Source: Eukaryota sp. TZLM1-RC (lineage: Eukaryota > Metamonada: BaSk clade). Taken from it: 64,000 bases of DNA. The position numbers and the translations under genes were made by a program. Under the pieces are notes generated by a model. It was not told where the DNA came from. It saw only the letters and a program-made list of their open reading frames with translations, and searched no databases. How positions within the stretch are numbered: position 1 is the first letter of the stretch; the number at the start of each line of letters is the position of its first letter. Shown here one piece after another: positions 1-10,568 of the stretch. The stretch covers positions 372,001 to 436,000 of the forward strand of contig JAUPSS010000001.1 of assembly GCA_040285825.1 (NCBI GenBank), read 5' to 3'.

Positions 1-139
1 ACTTTAATTGCACAAATTTGACGAAGTAAAAAAATAATACATAAATATTAAAAAATACACCAAAAACTGAGAAAATTCTTCCAAAGCTGACGTTTCCTTT
101 TTATATAATGGAGATTTTTAAAACACACTAACCACTATG

Positions 140-1925
140 AGAATATTTATTGAATTTGCGCACTTAATTAAATTAACTCATAACTAATGGGATGACTATC
201 ATTGAACTAAGATTTCCTCTACAAAATCTTGATCTGCTTGCTGTCTAGCTAAAGCTTCTGTTATTCGATTGAAAAACCGTGGTAATCTATTAATGATGGC
301 TAATTGAATCCGTGAACGCCATAAAAAGATATCAAATCTTTTCATTGTTTTTTCTTGCAACATTTTTTGCAAGTCATTCAAAAAAGTTTCTGCTTCATCT
401 GATAATCTTCCATTCATCGAAAATGGGAAAGCAATAAAAACCAGCTGTGTATTTCTATCGACATTAGCCTCTTCAATATCTTTATCATATTTTCTATGTT
501 TCACTTTTGCTTTAAAATTCAGAGCAGCCACAGGATTAAGTTTTCTTCTGTGAACCAAAGTATCATTTGCAACATTACATGAGACAAAGTCAACAATAGC
601 TTCAGAATTATCAATCCAATCACAGTATACATCACCTCTATCATCAGAACCAAAATTATTCAGAGAAAGTGTTTCCTTCAGCAGAGGCTCTTTGATACAC
701 GAAATTCTTGCATTTCGAGCCTTAATAAAAACAGTGTCTCTAACAGCACCAAGGAAAGAAGAACGATAAGTTATCAATTTAGAGCAATTCAGAGCATGGC
801 GCCAAGTGAGTTGAGGGGTATTCGAACAAATACATTTTTCTTTTGTTAATAATGGATTAATTGGAATATTCAAATATAATCTCATTTTTGTTACAAATGC
901 TTCATTAGTGGCACACAATCCAAATCTTCGTGGTACAATGGTTACAAAAAGTGAAGAATCTGATGACTTGTTTTCACAAACACCCTTTTCCAATAACAAT
1001 GAGTGAAGATCTTGATTTAAAGCAGCCGAGCTGCATATATTATTATAAAGATCTTTTTCATACATTCCAGTTAATCGTTTCTGTAATGTTCGAAGAGTGT
1101 ACTTCAAATTTAAAACATTTTTTTCTGGAATATTGCCATTGAATGATTGGGGCAAACATCGACCCCATTTTTCTACATCAATTTTTGAAATTTCTTCATT
1201 TAATGCAAAAAAAGTGGATTTTTGCGTTATCATCAATAAATCTTCCCAATCTGCAAATCTTTCGAAAAACTCAATGATTGCATTTCTGCATCCTCCAACA
1301 AAAGCACACGAGGTAAGAATAGAAGCCTTCGTCCACCCTAAACGGCCATAATGTGGACTAAGGTAAGCATGATCTGGAATTTGGAACATTTTACATCCCA
1401 GTAACTGAGACAGAACTTTTGCACGTAATTCATCAAACTTCTGAGCCAAAGGTCTAGTGACGAGAGGATTTGTGGATCGAAATACATGATTAAAATTGGA
1501 ACTAAAACACAGTCTTATAATGGTAAATTTGATGTGTTTTTGTATATCTAAATTCATCATTCAGTCAATTTTGTCAGAAATTGAGTTCAACTTTTCAAAC
1601 ATTTTTTTTGGTAATTTCATCATTATTTCCTAAAAACGAACCCAAATGACGAATAGCATCAACTGAATATAGTTTGGCTTGAATTTCAATACCATCAACT
1701 ATTGTGGAAACTGGAGAATTCGATAACAAAACACATTTAAGTAAATTAAGTCGGGGACCAATTTTGGTAAATAATTCTTTAACACATAGAGTTGCTTGTT
1801 TCACAATATTTAAATCAAAAATTAGCACAACATCATCCATATATGCAATCATTTTTAGCGAAGGAAACATCTCTTGAATTTGCAGTAAAATAGGATGAAT
1901 GGCCAAACAAAAACCACTATTGGGA
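140..1925 (-). mobile_element. Non-LTR retrotransposon copy A1, 5'-truncated, decayed
   Basis: This is the 3' half of a non-LTR retrotransposon read on the minus strand. The upstream piece (1906-1595) carries reverse transcriptase motif C, seen as AYMDDVV. The long downstream piece (1560-199, 453 residues) carries a CIC...H-ALN-C zinc motif. It then has the restriction-like endonuclease signature RRGDV...IVDF...D...K..KY and the family's C-terminal LWRSRI block. The two pieces lie in different frames, so the copy has a frameshift near 1570-1595. The element stops abruptly near 1925, losing the zinc-finger N-terminus and most of the polymerase. The 3' untranslated part ends near 140 without a poly(A) tail. 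A very similar copy lies at 41800-43880 on the other strand. R2/CRE/Genie-type assignment rests on the endonuclease order and signature. Confidence 0.85.
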
Positions 1926-1999
1926 TATTTTCACAAAATTTTGTGTAAAGTTTTTGTGAAAGTTGTGGAATACTGAAGAGTAGTTGATACTTTGTACTG

Positions 2000-2725
2000 T
2001 GTTTATACTATTGGTTGAACTCCAACACTTAATAAAATTAAATCAGAACTAATGGGACTAAATTTAATTAACCAAGATTTCTCTACAAAATCCTGATCTG
2101 TCTGTTTTCTTGCCATTGCTTCTCTTATTCGATTGAAGAACCGAGGCAGTCTATTATTTATAGCAAATATAATTTGTGACCACCACAAAAAAATATTCAA
2201 TCTCTTCAATGTTTTTTCTTGAACCAATTCTTGGAAATCATTCAAAAAATAAGTGCTTCTACTGATGGTCTTCCGTTTACTGAAAACTCAAAAGCAATAA
2301 AACAAGAGGTCTATTTCTATCAGCATTAGCTTCTTCGATATCCTTGTCATATATTCTATGGTTTTCATTCGCTGTATATTCAAGAGCTTTTACAGGCTTA
2401 AGTTTATTTTTTTGAACCTAATTGTCATTTGCAACACAACAAGAGACAGAATCAACAAATACTTCAGAGTTCTCAATCGAATCACAGTAAATATCACCTC
2501 TGTCATCAGAACCAAAGTTGTTCAATGACAATGTTTCTCTACCTATCGGATCCTTAATACATGAGATTTCTGCATTTCTTGCCATGATAATACAGTGTCC
2601 CTGACAGCATCATGTAATGAAGAACGACAAGTTATCAATTTGGGGCAATTTAAAGCATGACATAAGGTGAGATGTGATGAATTAGAACAAATACATGTCT
2701 TTTTAATAGAAGAAAAAAAATTAAA
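2000..2725 (-). mobile_element. Non-LTR retrotransposon fragment B (subfamily A, more decayed)
   Basis: A second, more diverged 3' fragment of the same subfamily lies directly upstream of copy A1 in the same orientation. The terminal block (2245-2003) reads like the A1 C-terminus, with LNIFLWWSQIIFAI and RLPRFFNRIREA. Matches continue upstream to about 2725 through the endonuclease region, but only by switching frames several times. It is a dead, 5'-truncated copy. Its arrangement next to A1 could reflect insertion of one into the neighbourhood of the other. Confidence 0.75.
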
Positions 2726-2815
2726 TAATAATAAATAAATAATGATAAATTTAAAGAATAAATAATAAATAATTATAATTATAAATAAATAATAATAAAT
2801 TTAAAGAATAAAGAA
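2715..2815. repeat. AT-rich low-complexity repeat
   Basis: An irregular tandem of AATAATAAATAA-like units, including two copies of a block ending in AAATTTAAAGAATAAA. It abuts the truncated end of retrotransposon fragment B. Confidence 0.7.
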
Positions 2816-3139
2816 ATAAGGAGTTGCTCCCCTGCTTTTATTTTCTGACTAGTTCTAAACACCCTCCACCTTTGACTGTTTCAAAGAGAAATTAATCATT
2901 GGAAAGCCATCGGCTAATGAAGGAATACTCAGTATTGGTACAATTGTTCATGTTGAAGACTTTTGGTATTTTAAAGAAAGCTATCTATCTCAAGCGAATT
3001 CAGAATATTCCAAAATGTACACTGGTCTGCTAACACTGTAAATAAGTCAATGAATCAGTGGGTGATGAGCCCTTGAGTGGAAAACTGTCAATGTTTGAGA
3101 AGATCAAAATCAGTCGAAAGCACTTTTTCTGACCATGGT
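2816..3139. other. Upstream region of the acetyl-CoA synthetase gene
   Basis: Non-coding stretch between the AT-rich repeat and the first in-frame ATG of the synthetase. It should hold the promoter, but I see no recognisable motif. Confidence 0.4.
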
Positions 3140-5320
3140 ATGCTAATGAATACTTCTTACCCTCAGGTATCTGATTCCAACACCGCTTTGGGTAACTACT
3201 TTGACGCCAAGTCATATGCTATTATCGGCGCTTCAACCAAGCCTGGTTCCGCTGGATATGTCCTTTCTGTTCAGATGCTCTCCTCCTTTAAAGGTGACGT
3301 TTACGCCGTTAATCCCCGTGGTGGCGAAATTCTTGGCCGTCCTCTTTTGAAGTCCATTTCTGAAATGCCTGACAATGTCGATGTTGCAGTTCTGGTCACT
3401 GCTGCCAAATATGTCCCCGACTCTGTTCGTCAATGTCTCGATAAGGGTGTCCGCAACTTTGTTGTCATCTCTGGTGGATTTGCCGAAATTGATGAGGAAG
3501 GAGCTAAAATGCAACAACAAATTGTAGATATGTGCCGTGAACATGGAGCTCGTGTCATTGGCCCCAACTGCGTCGGTCTTTTTGCTCCTAAAGAAGGAAT
3601 TGATACAGTATTTCTTCCTATTGATAAGCTCAAGAGACCTGGTGCTGGAGAAATCTCTCTCTTCTCACAATCTGGTGCTTTGGTTGCTGCTATCATGAAT
3701 GAATTGATCAAGGGTAACATGGAAAACTCTGTTTCCAAGATTTTATCCTTTGGTAATGCCTCTGACATTACTGAACTTGATGCTCTCGACTATCTTGAAC
3801 ATGATGAACAAACTAAGATTATCTGGTCTTACCTCGAAGGATTCAAATATGGGGATGCTTATTTACGTAAACTCCGCAAAATTTCAAAGACTAAGCCAGT
3901 CATTACCATCAAATCCAACAGAACTGATGCCGGAGCCCATGCCTCGGCCTCTCACTCTGCTTCCCTCGCCGCCAATGATGCCGTCACTGATCAACTCTTA
4001 GCCCAAGCTGGGTGCATCCGTGCCAAAAAATGGACTGATCTCTTTGATTGCGGCCGTGCATTTGTCAATCAACCTCTACCCAAGGGAAGACGTGTTGGTG
4101 TAGTCACTGATGCTGGTGGTAGTGGTGTTATGCTGTGTGATTGTCTTGATGACAATGGCCTCCAACTTGCCCAATTGTCTGAAGAATCACGCAAAACTTT
4201 CAGAGCCACTTTCCCTCCTTATTATCCATGTGAAAACCCTCTTGATCTCACTGGTTCTGCTGGTGTTGAAGACTATGTAAAGGCTATTAATATTGCTCTT
4301 CAAGACGACAATACTGATGCTATTGTTGTCATTATCCTCACTTGTGTTCCCAATCTTCCAGCTGATGAGCTCGTTTCCAAGCTTGCTGGAAACTTTGGTA
4401 ACAACAACAAACCAGACAAACCCATGCTCATTGTAGTTGCCGGTGGTACTGAGGATGCTGAGATTAAGGCTGGTCTAACCAATGCTGGACTCCCCGTCTA
4501 TGATACTGAAGAAAGAGCTGCTGTTACTCTCGCCACTATGGTCAAGTATAATGAATTCTTGCAACGCAATGCCTCCCTCAAGGAATTGCCTGCCCTTAAT
4601 TCATCCTCTAAAATGCCCGAAATTGACGCTATCATTGAAGGAGCCAAAAAGGATGGTCGCAAGGTTTTATTGGAACCAGAAGCTGCTGAGATTTTCCGTC
4701 TTAAGGGCATTCCAACACCAACTCAATCTTTTGTTAAGTCTGTAGATGAAGCTGTTTCTGCATATAAGAATACCTTTGGTGGTGAAAAGATTGTAATGAA
4801 ATTGGTTTCTCCCCAAGTTATTCACAAATCTGATGAAAATGCTGTTGCCGTTGGTCTCAAATCAGAAGAAGAGGTAAGAGCTGTTGCTGAAGATTACTTT
4901 GCTCGCTTTGCTGATAGAGATGTTCGTGGAATTCTTATGTATTCCATGGTTCCTAAGGGTACTGAAATCATTGCTGGTGTTGTTGATGATCCTACCTTTG
5001 GTTCCCTTGTTCTCTGTGGTATCGGTGGTGTTTTGGTTGAAATTCTCAATGATGTCGCCTTTTCTCTTTGCCCAACTCATCCTGAAGATGCTAAACAAAT
5101 GATTGGTAATCTTAAATCACAAAACATTCTTGATGGGTACAGAGGAGCACCAGCTGTTGATCGTGAAGCTTTGGCTGATATTGTCACCAAGGTTTCTCAA
5201 TTAGCTGATGCTTACAGAGGTGTTATTGGTGAAATTGATGTCAATCCTCTCATTTCCTACCAAGAAGGTGATTCCACCAAGATTTGTGCAGTTGATGCTC
5301 GTATCATTCTTACCCAGTAG
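3140..5320 (+). CDS. ACD: ADP-forming acetate-CoA ligase (fused alpha-beta)
   Basis: Converts acetyl-CoA, ADP and phosphate to acetate, CoA and ATP. It is the ATP-yielding last step of pyruvate fermentation in several anaerobic protists, and is cytosolic in those studied. The protein opens with a CoA-binding Rossmann domain (YFDAKSYAIIGASTKPG, then VNPRGGEILGRP). A succinyl-CoA-ligase-like part follows (GPNCVGLF, SQSGALVAAI). The segment ASHSASLA fits the family's phosphohistidine loop. A second CoA-ligase-like part (VVTDAGGSGVMLCD, NPLDLTGSAG) and a C-terminal ATP-grasp domain (KGIPTPTQSF, KLVSPQVIHKSD, GVLVEILNDVAFSLCP, EIDVNPLI) complete it. The first in-frame ATG is at 3140 (726 aa); a second, at 3146, gives 724 aa. 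Both agree with the roughly 710-730 residues of Giardia and Entamoeba homologues. An upstream open stretch to 3077 lacks an ATG. No intron is needed. Confidence 0.95.
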   Translation: MLMNTSYPQVSDSNTALGNYFDAKSYAIIGASTKPGSAGYVLSVQMLSSFKGDVYAVNPRGGEILGRPLLKSISEMPDNVDVAVLVTAAKYVPDSVRQCLDKGVRNFVVISGGFAEIDEEGAKMQQQIVDMCREHGARVIGPNCVGLFAPKEGIDTVFLPIDKLKRPGAGEISLFSQSGALVAAIMNELIKGNMENSVSKILSFGNASDITELDALDYLEHDEQTKIIWSYLEGFKYGDAYLRKLRKISKTKPVITIKSNRTDAGAHASASHSASLAANDAVTDQLLAQAGCIRAKKWTDLFDCGRAFVNQPLPKGRRVGVVTDAGGSGVMLCDCLDDNGLQLAQLSEESRKTFRATFPPYYPCENPLDLTGSAGVEDYVKAINIALQDDNTDAIVVIILTCVPNLPADELVSKLAGNFGNNNKPDKPMLIVVAGGTEDAEIKAGLTNAGLPVYDTEERAAVTLATMVKYNEFLQRNASLKELPALNSSSKMPEIDAIIEGAKKDGRKVLLEPEAAEIFRLKGIPTPTQSFVKSVDEAVSAYKNTFGGEKIVMKLVSPQVIHKSDENAVAVGLKSEEEVRAVAEDYFARFADRDVRGILMYSMVPKGTEIIAGVVDDPTFGSLVLCGIGGVLVEILNDVAFSLCPTHPEDAKQMIGNLKSQNILDGYRGAPAVDREALADIVTKVSQLADAYRGVIGEIDVNPLISYQEGDSTKICAVDARIILTQ

Positions 5321-5439
5321 ATTATATTATTTAGCTGTAGATTTATTTCATAAAATTTTTTTGTTGTAATTGCTCCATTATAATTAAAAATTGCACATTG
5401 TCCAACCTTTACCAGGGTAGTTGATATATTATATTCAGT

Positions 5440-5750
5440 TATTGTAAGCTAATGCTGATGAAACAGTTGACTACTTGTTTTATTGCTTTCCCAATGGAAG
5501 TCTACCAGAAGTTGGAAATTTGTTTGAAGGATTTCCAAAACTTGGTTCTGATAACAACAATGAAGAGATTTGATATCTTTTTCGGGTGCTCACGAATTTA
5601 GTTCACTTCTTTGAATAGAATACTTAAGTTCTTTCATCGAATAAGTGAAGTAATGACGAGAAAACCAACAGATCAGGATTTTGTGGGATCATAATTTTGG
5701 TATACTGAAATTCGTCCCATTGGTTCTGAGTTCATTTTATCAAATATTGA
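5440..5750 (+). mobile_element. Non-LTR retrotransposon 3' relic (subfamily A)
   Basis: A degraded 3' end matches the last ~300 bases of copies A1 and 41800-43880. Shared blocks include the DNA for IAFP, MKRFDIF and the C-terminal QDFV. Frames are broken throughout. Confidence 0.7.
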
Positions 5751-6790
5751 GAATGGATAAGGAAGTTCTATTCAACTAACAAAAACTTTACGAAAGCGTT
5801 GACTTGTGTCGTAATTCAATCAAATAGTAAGATTATCGTTGGGTGTCATCAGAACAATTCTTATTTAAGTCTTGTTTACTTTCCGTGGGCATGAACTAAT
5901 CTGTATTTCCATAAACAATCCAAAGCTTTACTAAAACAAACTAGTTCTGGTCCATGTTGAATAAACAAGGATATTATTAAAAAATGTGTAAAGAATTGAT
6001 TATTGTTGTTACAGAATCTTTTGCAGGCAAAACAAAAACAGTTGCTTAGTCAACACTATTCAGTACATCAAAATTTCTAGATGTCACAACTCTAGTAAAC
6101 AACTTTTTGCTTAGTGTAACATGTTGACAATTGAACAATGAAATGATATGTCGCGTCTCGCGCACAATAAACAGAAATGAGGAAGGTTTAGCTACTGCTA
6201 ACGATTTTTAGTATTTTAAATTTTAGTTAATTCTGATTTAACCACATTTTTCTTTGTTCAGGATGAAGAAATGATAAATGGCAAGTTAATTGGTTTTCTA
6301 ACAACGTCTGCACACTAAGTGATCATTAGTGGAAAACAAACTTGGAATGCTTCTGCATAAATCAACACTCAAAAAGCATTTAACTGCAACCTTTGTTGTC
6401 GAAAAATTTGTTGAAAAATTTGGCAACCAAATAGAGCCTCAAAGTTGATTGAGTGACTTTATGTACAATGGTTTTTATCATTGGAACACCGTAGACGTAC
6501 TGTGATTTGATATAAATGGTAGAATTTTGAGCTTCAACAATCTCATATTCAATGAATTATGTGAAAATACATAATACAGCTCGCCTGAGGTTTTCTAGAC
6601 CAAAAACTCTATTTCCCAACATGATATCATTCTGTCCATTTACAAAAGATTCTGTCAAAACCACCTAATAGAGCCTTTTTGATGAACAGTTAGATCCAAT
6701 TTAAATGTTGATTCATTTGCTGATCTCAGACCTAAAATTTTGACCATTCATATAAATTCAAAACAAAAAACAACTTTTATACAAGATAAA
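5751..6790. other. Gene-free interval
   Basis: About 1 kb of AT-rich sequence downstream of the relic and downstream of the hybrid-cluster gene. I see no open frame with protein-like composition and no RNA gene. It may contain older transposon debris that I could not recognise. Confidence 0.4.
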
Positions 6791-6795
6791 CAAAA

Positions 6796-8589
6796 CTACA
6801 TGCCATCAAGTGCTTTCCTCACATCTTCTTCAGCATCTCCAATTGGTTGAATGTTGAATTTCTCAATCAAAACACCAAGAGCCTCCTCAGTTAACCAAGC
6901 AGGGAGTCTTGGTCCAAGTCTAACATTTTTAATTCCAAGGTAAAGTAAAGTTAAAAGAATTGCAACAGCCTTTTGTTCAAACCAAGAAACAAAGTAGCTG
7001 ATGGGAACGTCATTGAGACCAGCTCCCAGTTCCTTAGCAATGGCAGCAACCAATTGGATTCCGCTAAAAGTATCGTTGCACTGTCCAAGATGAAGCAAGC
7101 GTGGGAAACCGTCCGTGTCTGGAAGTGTACCGAAATCAACAGTGGTGATATAGCGGTAAACACCACAAGCAGAGCCAGCAACGACACAATCAGGGAGCTT
7201 TTCGTTAATATACTCTGCCACTTCTGTAAAATAATTCCTTTGAGAGAAACTTCCATCACACCCTCCGACAAAGAAAACTCTTCGCAGTTTCCCTGTCTTC
7301 ACCAAATCAATGACAGCAGAGGCCAAGGGCACAGTCGTACGATGGTTGGCTCCAATGGTTTGTTCAGACAAGAAGTTGTCAAATTGAGGACCGCCATCTT
7401 CATCAAATCCTGGGAGCTCAAGAGCCTTTTCGATAACCTTGGACCAGTCCTTTTTCCCCTTTGAATTAGATTCAAGGTGGGTCACAGATGCTTCACCTAC
7501 AACATTGCAAGTAAACATTCGGTCCTTGTAGGCTTTCTTAGCAGGCATAACACAATTGGTGTTGATGACAATAGCTCCTGGGAAAGCAGCAAACTCTTTC
7601 TGTTGGTTTTGCCAGGCTGAACCATAATTACCTACGAAATGAGAAAACTCCTTTAGTTTGGGGTAGGAATTAGCAGCAAGCATTTCTCCATGAGTGTAGA
7701 TGTTGATTCCAGTTTCCTTAGTGGCTTCCAACAAATCTGCCAAATCATGAAGATCATGACCAGACATCAAAATAGCCTTTCCTTTCCTAACACCAAAAGA
7801 AACCTTCGTAAAGGTAGGTTGACCAAATGAATTGAAGTTTGCATGGTCAAGTCTTGCCATTGTATCGAGATTGGCCTTTCCAAGTTCAAGGGCTAGTTCA
7901 AGTAAATCACGTTGACCAGATACTACATCAGACAAAACAGTGAAGATGGCGACACCATCAGGCTTAATATCGCCACCAGCAAGGGCCACGTGGGTTGAAT
8001 AAGCCGAGATACCCTTAATAGCGTAGACAAGCAGCTCTTGGAGTCCACATACAGTAGCTCCAAGTTTCTTCATTCTGTTGTAGATTCCAAACTCTGACTT
8101 TCCATAACTAACCATCTCTTCAATGGAAAAAGGGGGATTCCAGTTGGTGATACTAGTGGAGTTGTTCATTCCAAATTCATTGGCAATGTCAAGAGAGGTG
8201 AGGTTGGATTCCTTGACCAGAGAAATAGCTTCCTCTTTGGCGGTACGAAGACGATCAATGTACTCACCAACACGATCCTTGTCAAAATTAACGTTTGTGA
8301 GTGTAAGGAAAGCGCCTTCAGTGACTGCCTTAATGAAGTGATCTGGAAGATCTATTCCAGCATCGACCAATGGACGAGCATGTACAGAAACAGAAAAACA
8401 ACCAGCAATGATGAGATCGAAGAGTGCAGAGAGATCGGCATCCTGATGTCAGATAAATAGTAGGAGTCAAACCTTAGAACAGACACCCTTGGATTGCATG
8501 CAAGCCTTGTTCATGGCAGCTTGTTCACACTGCATACACAACATTTGTGGTGCAGACGAGAGCGTTTCGATATCTTGATCAGTGAGCAT
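6796..8589 (-). CDS. hcp: Hybrid-cluster protein (hydroxylamine reductase), one 30-nt intron
   Basis: An iron-sulfur-oxygen hybrid-cluster enzyme, associated with nitric oxide or hydroxylamine detoxification in anaerobes. Exon 1 (8589-8473) encodes 39 residues with the N-terminal cluster motif CMQCEQAAMNKACMQSKGVC, i.e. C-x2-C-x8-C-x6-C. An intron at 8472-8443 must be removed because it begins with an in-frame TGA. Exon 2 (8442-6796) gives a 587-residue protein. It holds the family's hybrid-cluster ligands: YTHGEM, NTNCVMP, GGCDG, the cysteines in PDCVVAGSACGVYR and the closing WFEQKAVAILL, followed by LGPRLP. The length is typical for the family. Without the intron the protein would lose its first Fe-S cluster and start internally at a valine-region codon. 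Such genes in protists are often laterally acquired from bacteria; here a spliceosomal intron sits in it. Confidence 0.95.
8443..8472 (-). other. Spliceosomal intron, 30 nt, in hybrid-cluster gene
   Basis: Begins GTTTGACTCC and ends ATCTGACATCAG. Phase 0; it contains an in-frame stop. Removing it joins GVCSK to DADLSALFDL, which matches the family consensus across the junction. Confidence 0.9.
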
Positions 8590-8691
8590 CCAAACAACAA
8601 CAGAAAAGAAAAATATGGTGCAGAGACGGCATGGTTGTAATAAAAGAGAAGAGGAACGGCAGATAACGTGATATTAAATAACACTAATTTT

Positions 8692-9321
8692 CAGTGTTTG
8701 GCACAATGTTAGAATTACTGAACTAGTTCGGCCGAACGTTCGGCACCTACTGATATGTTCGGTTAGTTCAGCATCTCGTTTTGATTCATTAATATCAAAA
8801 CGCTGTTTATCTCCTCCTTCCTTATACTATTACACTCACTATCAACCAACAAAGTAAACTTTTATTCAGAAAGTTCTACAACATCTAAATCTAGGTCATT
8901 AACCTAGGACAGTGTTTATATCCTTGACAGAAATGTTGGATAATTGAGTACATAAGGCATATCCAGCTCTATTCTCCTTAATGAAATGGGAGGAAAAGCG
9001 ACGGGCTGAACCTTTTATCATTTTACTGCAGCAGCGGCACTGTGAAGTAATATTTTTGGACACTTTATCGTAATTAACGTTATCCAGAAGTTTGTAAACA
9101 GGGTGCTTTGGCATTGAAGAAAGTTGATGTAAAGAAGGGGATTTATGTATGAATACAGATTTTTAAACAATGAAATCTATTGTAGTAGTGGAAAAAATGA
9201 ATTTGGGAAAACATTTTTAAACAAAACTGTGTTGACACGTGTAAGTGAACTAAAACTAGTTCGGCCGAACTAAACTAGTTTGGCGTACGTTCGGAATTCT
9301 AACATTGGTTTGGCAGCACTG
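8692..9321. mobile_element. Inverted-repeat DNA element, hAT-like, non-autonomous
   Basis: The left end starts CAGTGTTTGGCACAATGTTA. The reverse complement of the right end starts CAGTGCTGCCAAACCAATGT. Both continue into a shared AATGTTAGAATT, and the subterminal palindrome AGTTCGGCCGAAC occurs at both sides. CAGTG-type ends are typical of hAT transposons. The 630-bp interior holds one ORF with a BED-like zinc motif (8899-9114). I could not find a clean 8-bp target duplication directly at the ends, so the exact borders are unsure. Confidence 0.6.
8899..9114 (-). CDS. BED-finger-like small protein inside the inverted-repeat element
   Basis: A 71-residue ORF starting with ATG at 9114. The central part has a C-x2-C pair (SQCRCCSKMIKG), followed by RRFSSHF and, eleven residues later, GYALC. 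This resembles the DNA-binding BED finger at the N-terminus of hAT transposases. No DDE/RNase-H catalytic part follows. It is therefore either the truncated remnant of a transposase or a short DNA-binding protein of a non-autonomous element. Location between matching inverted repeats supports a transposon origin. Family assignment is inference from the Cys/His pattern only. Confidence 0.45.
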   Translation of the reverse strand: MPKHPVYKLLDNVNYDKVSKNITSQCRCCSKMIKGSARRFSSHFIKENRAGYALCTQLSNISVKDINTVLG

Positions 9322-9344
9322 ATCACACAAATTTTGAATTTTCA

Positions 9345-9928
9345 AATTTATTGAACGTCGTTTGTGGTTAAATCGTATTGTTTTTAGTATTTTCAAAACA
9401 ATTTTTTTTCCAAAACTATTTATTTTGAAACGCAAACACAAAAACTAAAAAAAAACTAGAACTCAATTTCCTCAATACAGACATCAACATCATCAAACTT
9501 CTCGAATGCGCGATTCTCATACTCTATTCCTAATTGTAACAGTGCTTTGGTTATCTTTTCGGGAATTGCTTTAAGTATACTAAAAACATTTTTATTGTGC
9601 CAGAAATTAAAAGTTCAACTCTTTTCCTGCTCTTTTCTTTATTAAACATCTGAAACCTTCAAGAAATTTAATACCAGATATTCCAATGTTACCAAAAAGA
9701 GAAACAGTAAATGGAACCAGCTCATACTTCACATGCTCAACACGCCCAAACTGAGATAAGGGATCCTTGTACTTTTTTATTTTGCTCTTTTCAGCAAAGC
9801 AAAGTATTTCAAAACAAATCCTAAATTGATTTCGAAAGCTGTGATGTCTGTCAGTGCACATTATGAAAACATTGCTGTTGTAAGGTTTGATGGTGTGGAA
9901 GCTTTTTTTGAAGATATTGATTTTTAGA
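9345..9928 (+). mobile_element. Non-LTR retrotransposon relic (subfamily E), interrupted by a nested copy
   Basis: Two plus-strand blocks, 9345-9404 and 9805-9928, encode the E-subfamily C-terminus (RRLWLNRIVF, then SVSAHYENIAVV and EDIDF). They are separated by a minus-strand retrotransposon fragment. Joined, they align with the uninterrupted E copies at 22540-22692 and 34180-34347. Confidence 0.75.
9405..9804 (-). mobile_element. Nested 5'-truncated non-LTR copy (subfamily D)
   Basis: The reverse complement matches the last ~400 bases of the long copy at 52835-56070. It includes EKSKIKKY, LSQFGRVEHVKYELVPF, SLFGNIGISGIKFLEGF and the 3' untranslated end. It is inserted in an E-subfamily relic. 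Near-identical 13-14-bp sequences, TATTTTCAAAACAA at 9388-9401 and TATTTCAAAACAA at 9805-9817, flank it as a target-site duplication. A frameshift near 9600 breaks its reading frame. Confidence 0.8.
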
Positions 9929-10568
9929 CTTTTTTTAGAATAAGATAAACATATATAAAAGATTTTATTAATAACTTTCTTAGATAAATTTTATTAAATA
10001 TAGCGTTTCTACTATAGGCAAGAAACAGAGAAGCCTCTAAAGACGTTTGCTTCAAAAGTTTTGACTCAGATGTGGTTACGATCTGCACATCATCATCTTG
10101 TGCAATTTTCTGAGGAGCAAAAAAGAGAAAAGATGCAGGGGAATGAAATGATGAAAAGCGCTTGTTGTTGAAAGAAGGTGGTGATGTAAGTGAAGTAAAA
10201 GTGGAATTCACTATCAATTCATCCAATTCAGCAACTTGTTTCATTGTGGTTGCTCTAGCTTCAGATTGTTTCAGTTTTTCCTTTAAATGTTCTACAAGAA
10301 TTTCGGGAAGATTACTGCCCTTTTTTACATTGGAGGATTTATATGTCAAATGTTAAACCAGCCTGGTTTTGCTACCAGTAAAGGTATGAGAAGCAAGAAA
10401 GACACCTATATTGACTATGGATGTGGTTGCCTTTACCCTTAGTAAAAGGCTTCTGATAACTTCAAAGTTGTCATCTTTGTGGGTAAATGAACAATCATTA
10501 TCCATGTTAAATAAGGAAGCTTGGGTTTGAACAGGGGTCATCGCACCAAAATGGGTGCGATGGTACAA
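9924..10568 (-). pseudogene. Unknown ORF interrupted by one in-frame stop
   Basis: Two minus-strand open stretches, 10568-10353 and 10349-9924, lie in the same frame. A single TAA at 10355-10353 separates them. The first contains DNFEVIRSLLLRVKATTSIV. The second contains an amphipathic LVEHLKEKLKQSEARATTMK and a Ser/Phe-rich middle, and ends at the border of a retrotransposon relic. I recognise no family. Possibilities are a gene killed by a point mutation, a gene with an undetected intron across the stop, or chance. A weak 39-nt GT...AG candidate spanning the stop exists, but it lacks the 3' end features of the other introns here. Confidence 0.3.

Noticed and set aside
2715-2815. Possible CRISPR-like or satellite array
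   Set aside because: Units are irregular AT-rich slippage products without spacers.
3077-3139. N-terminal extension of the acetyl-CoA synthetase
   Set aside because: The extension would start at GTG; nuclear genes start with ATG, and family length fits the start at 3140 or 3146.
3140-8589. Bacterial contamination or operon, suggested by two prokaryote-type metabolic genes
   Set aside because: The hybrid-cluster gene has a spliceosomal-type intron, the genes are separated by retrotransposon debris and lie on opposite strands.
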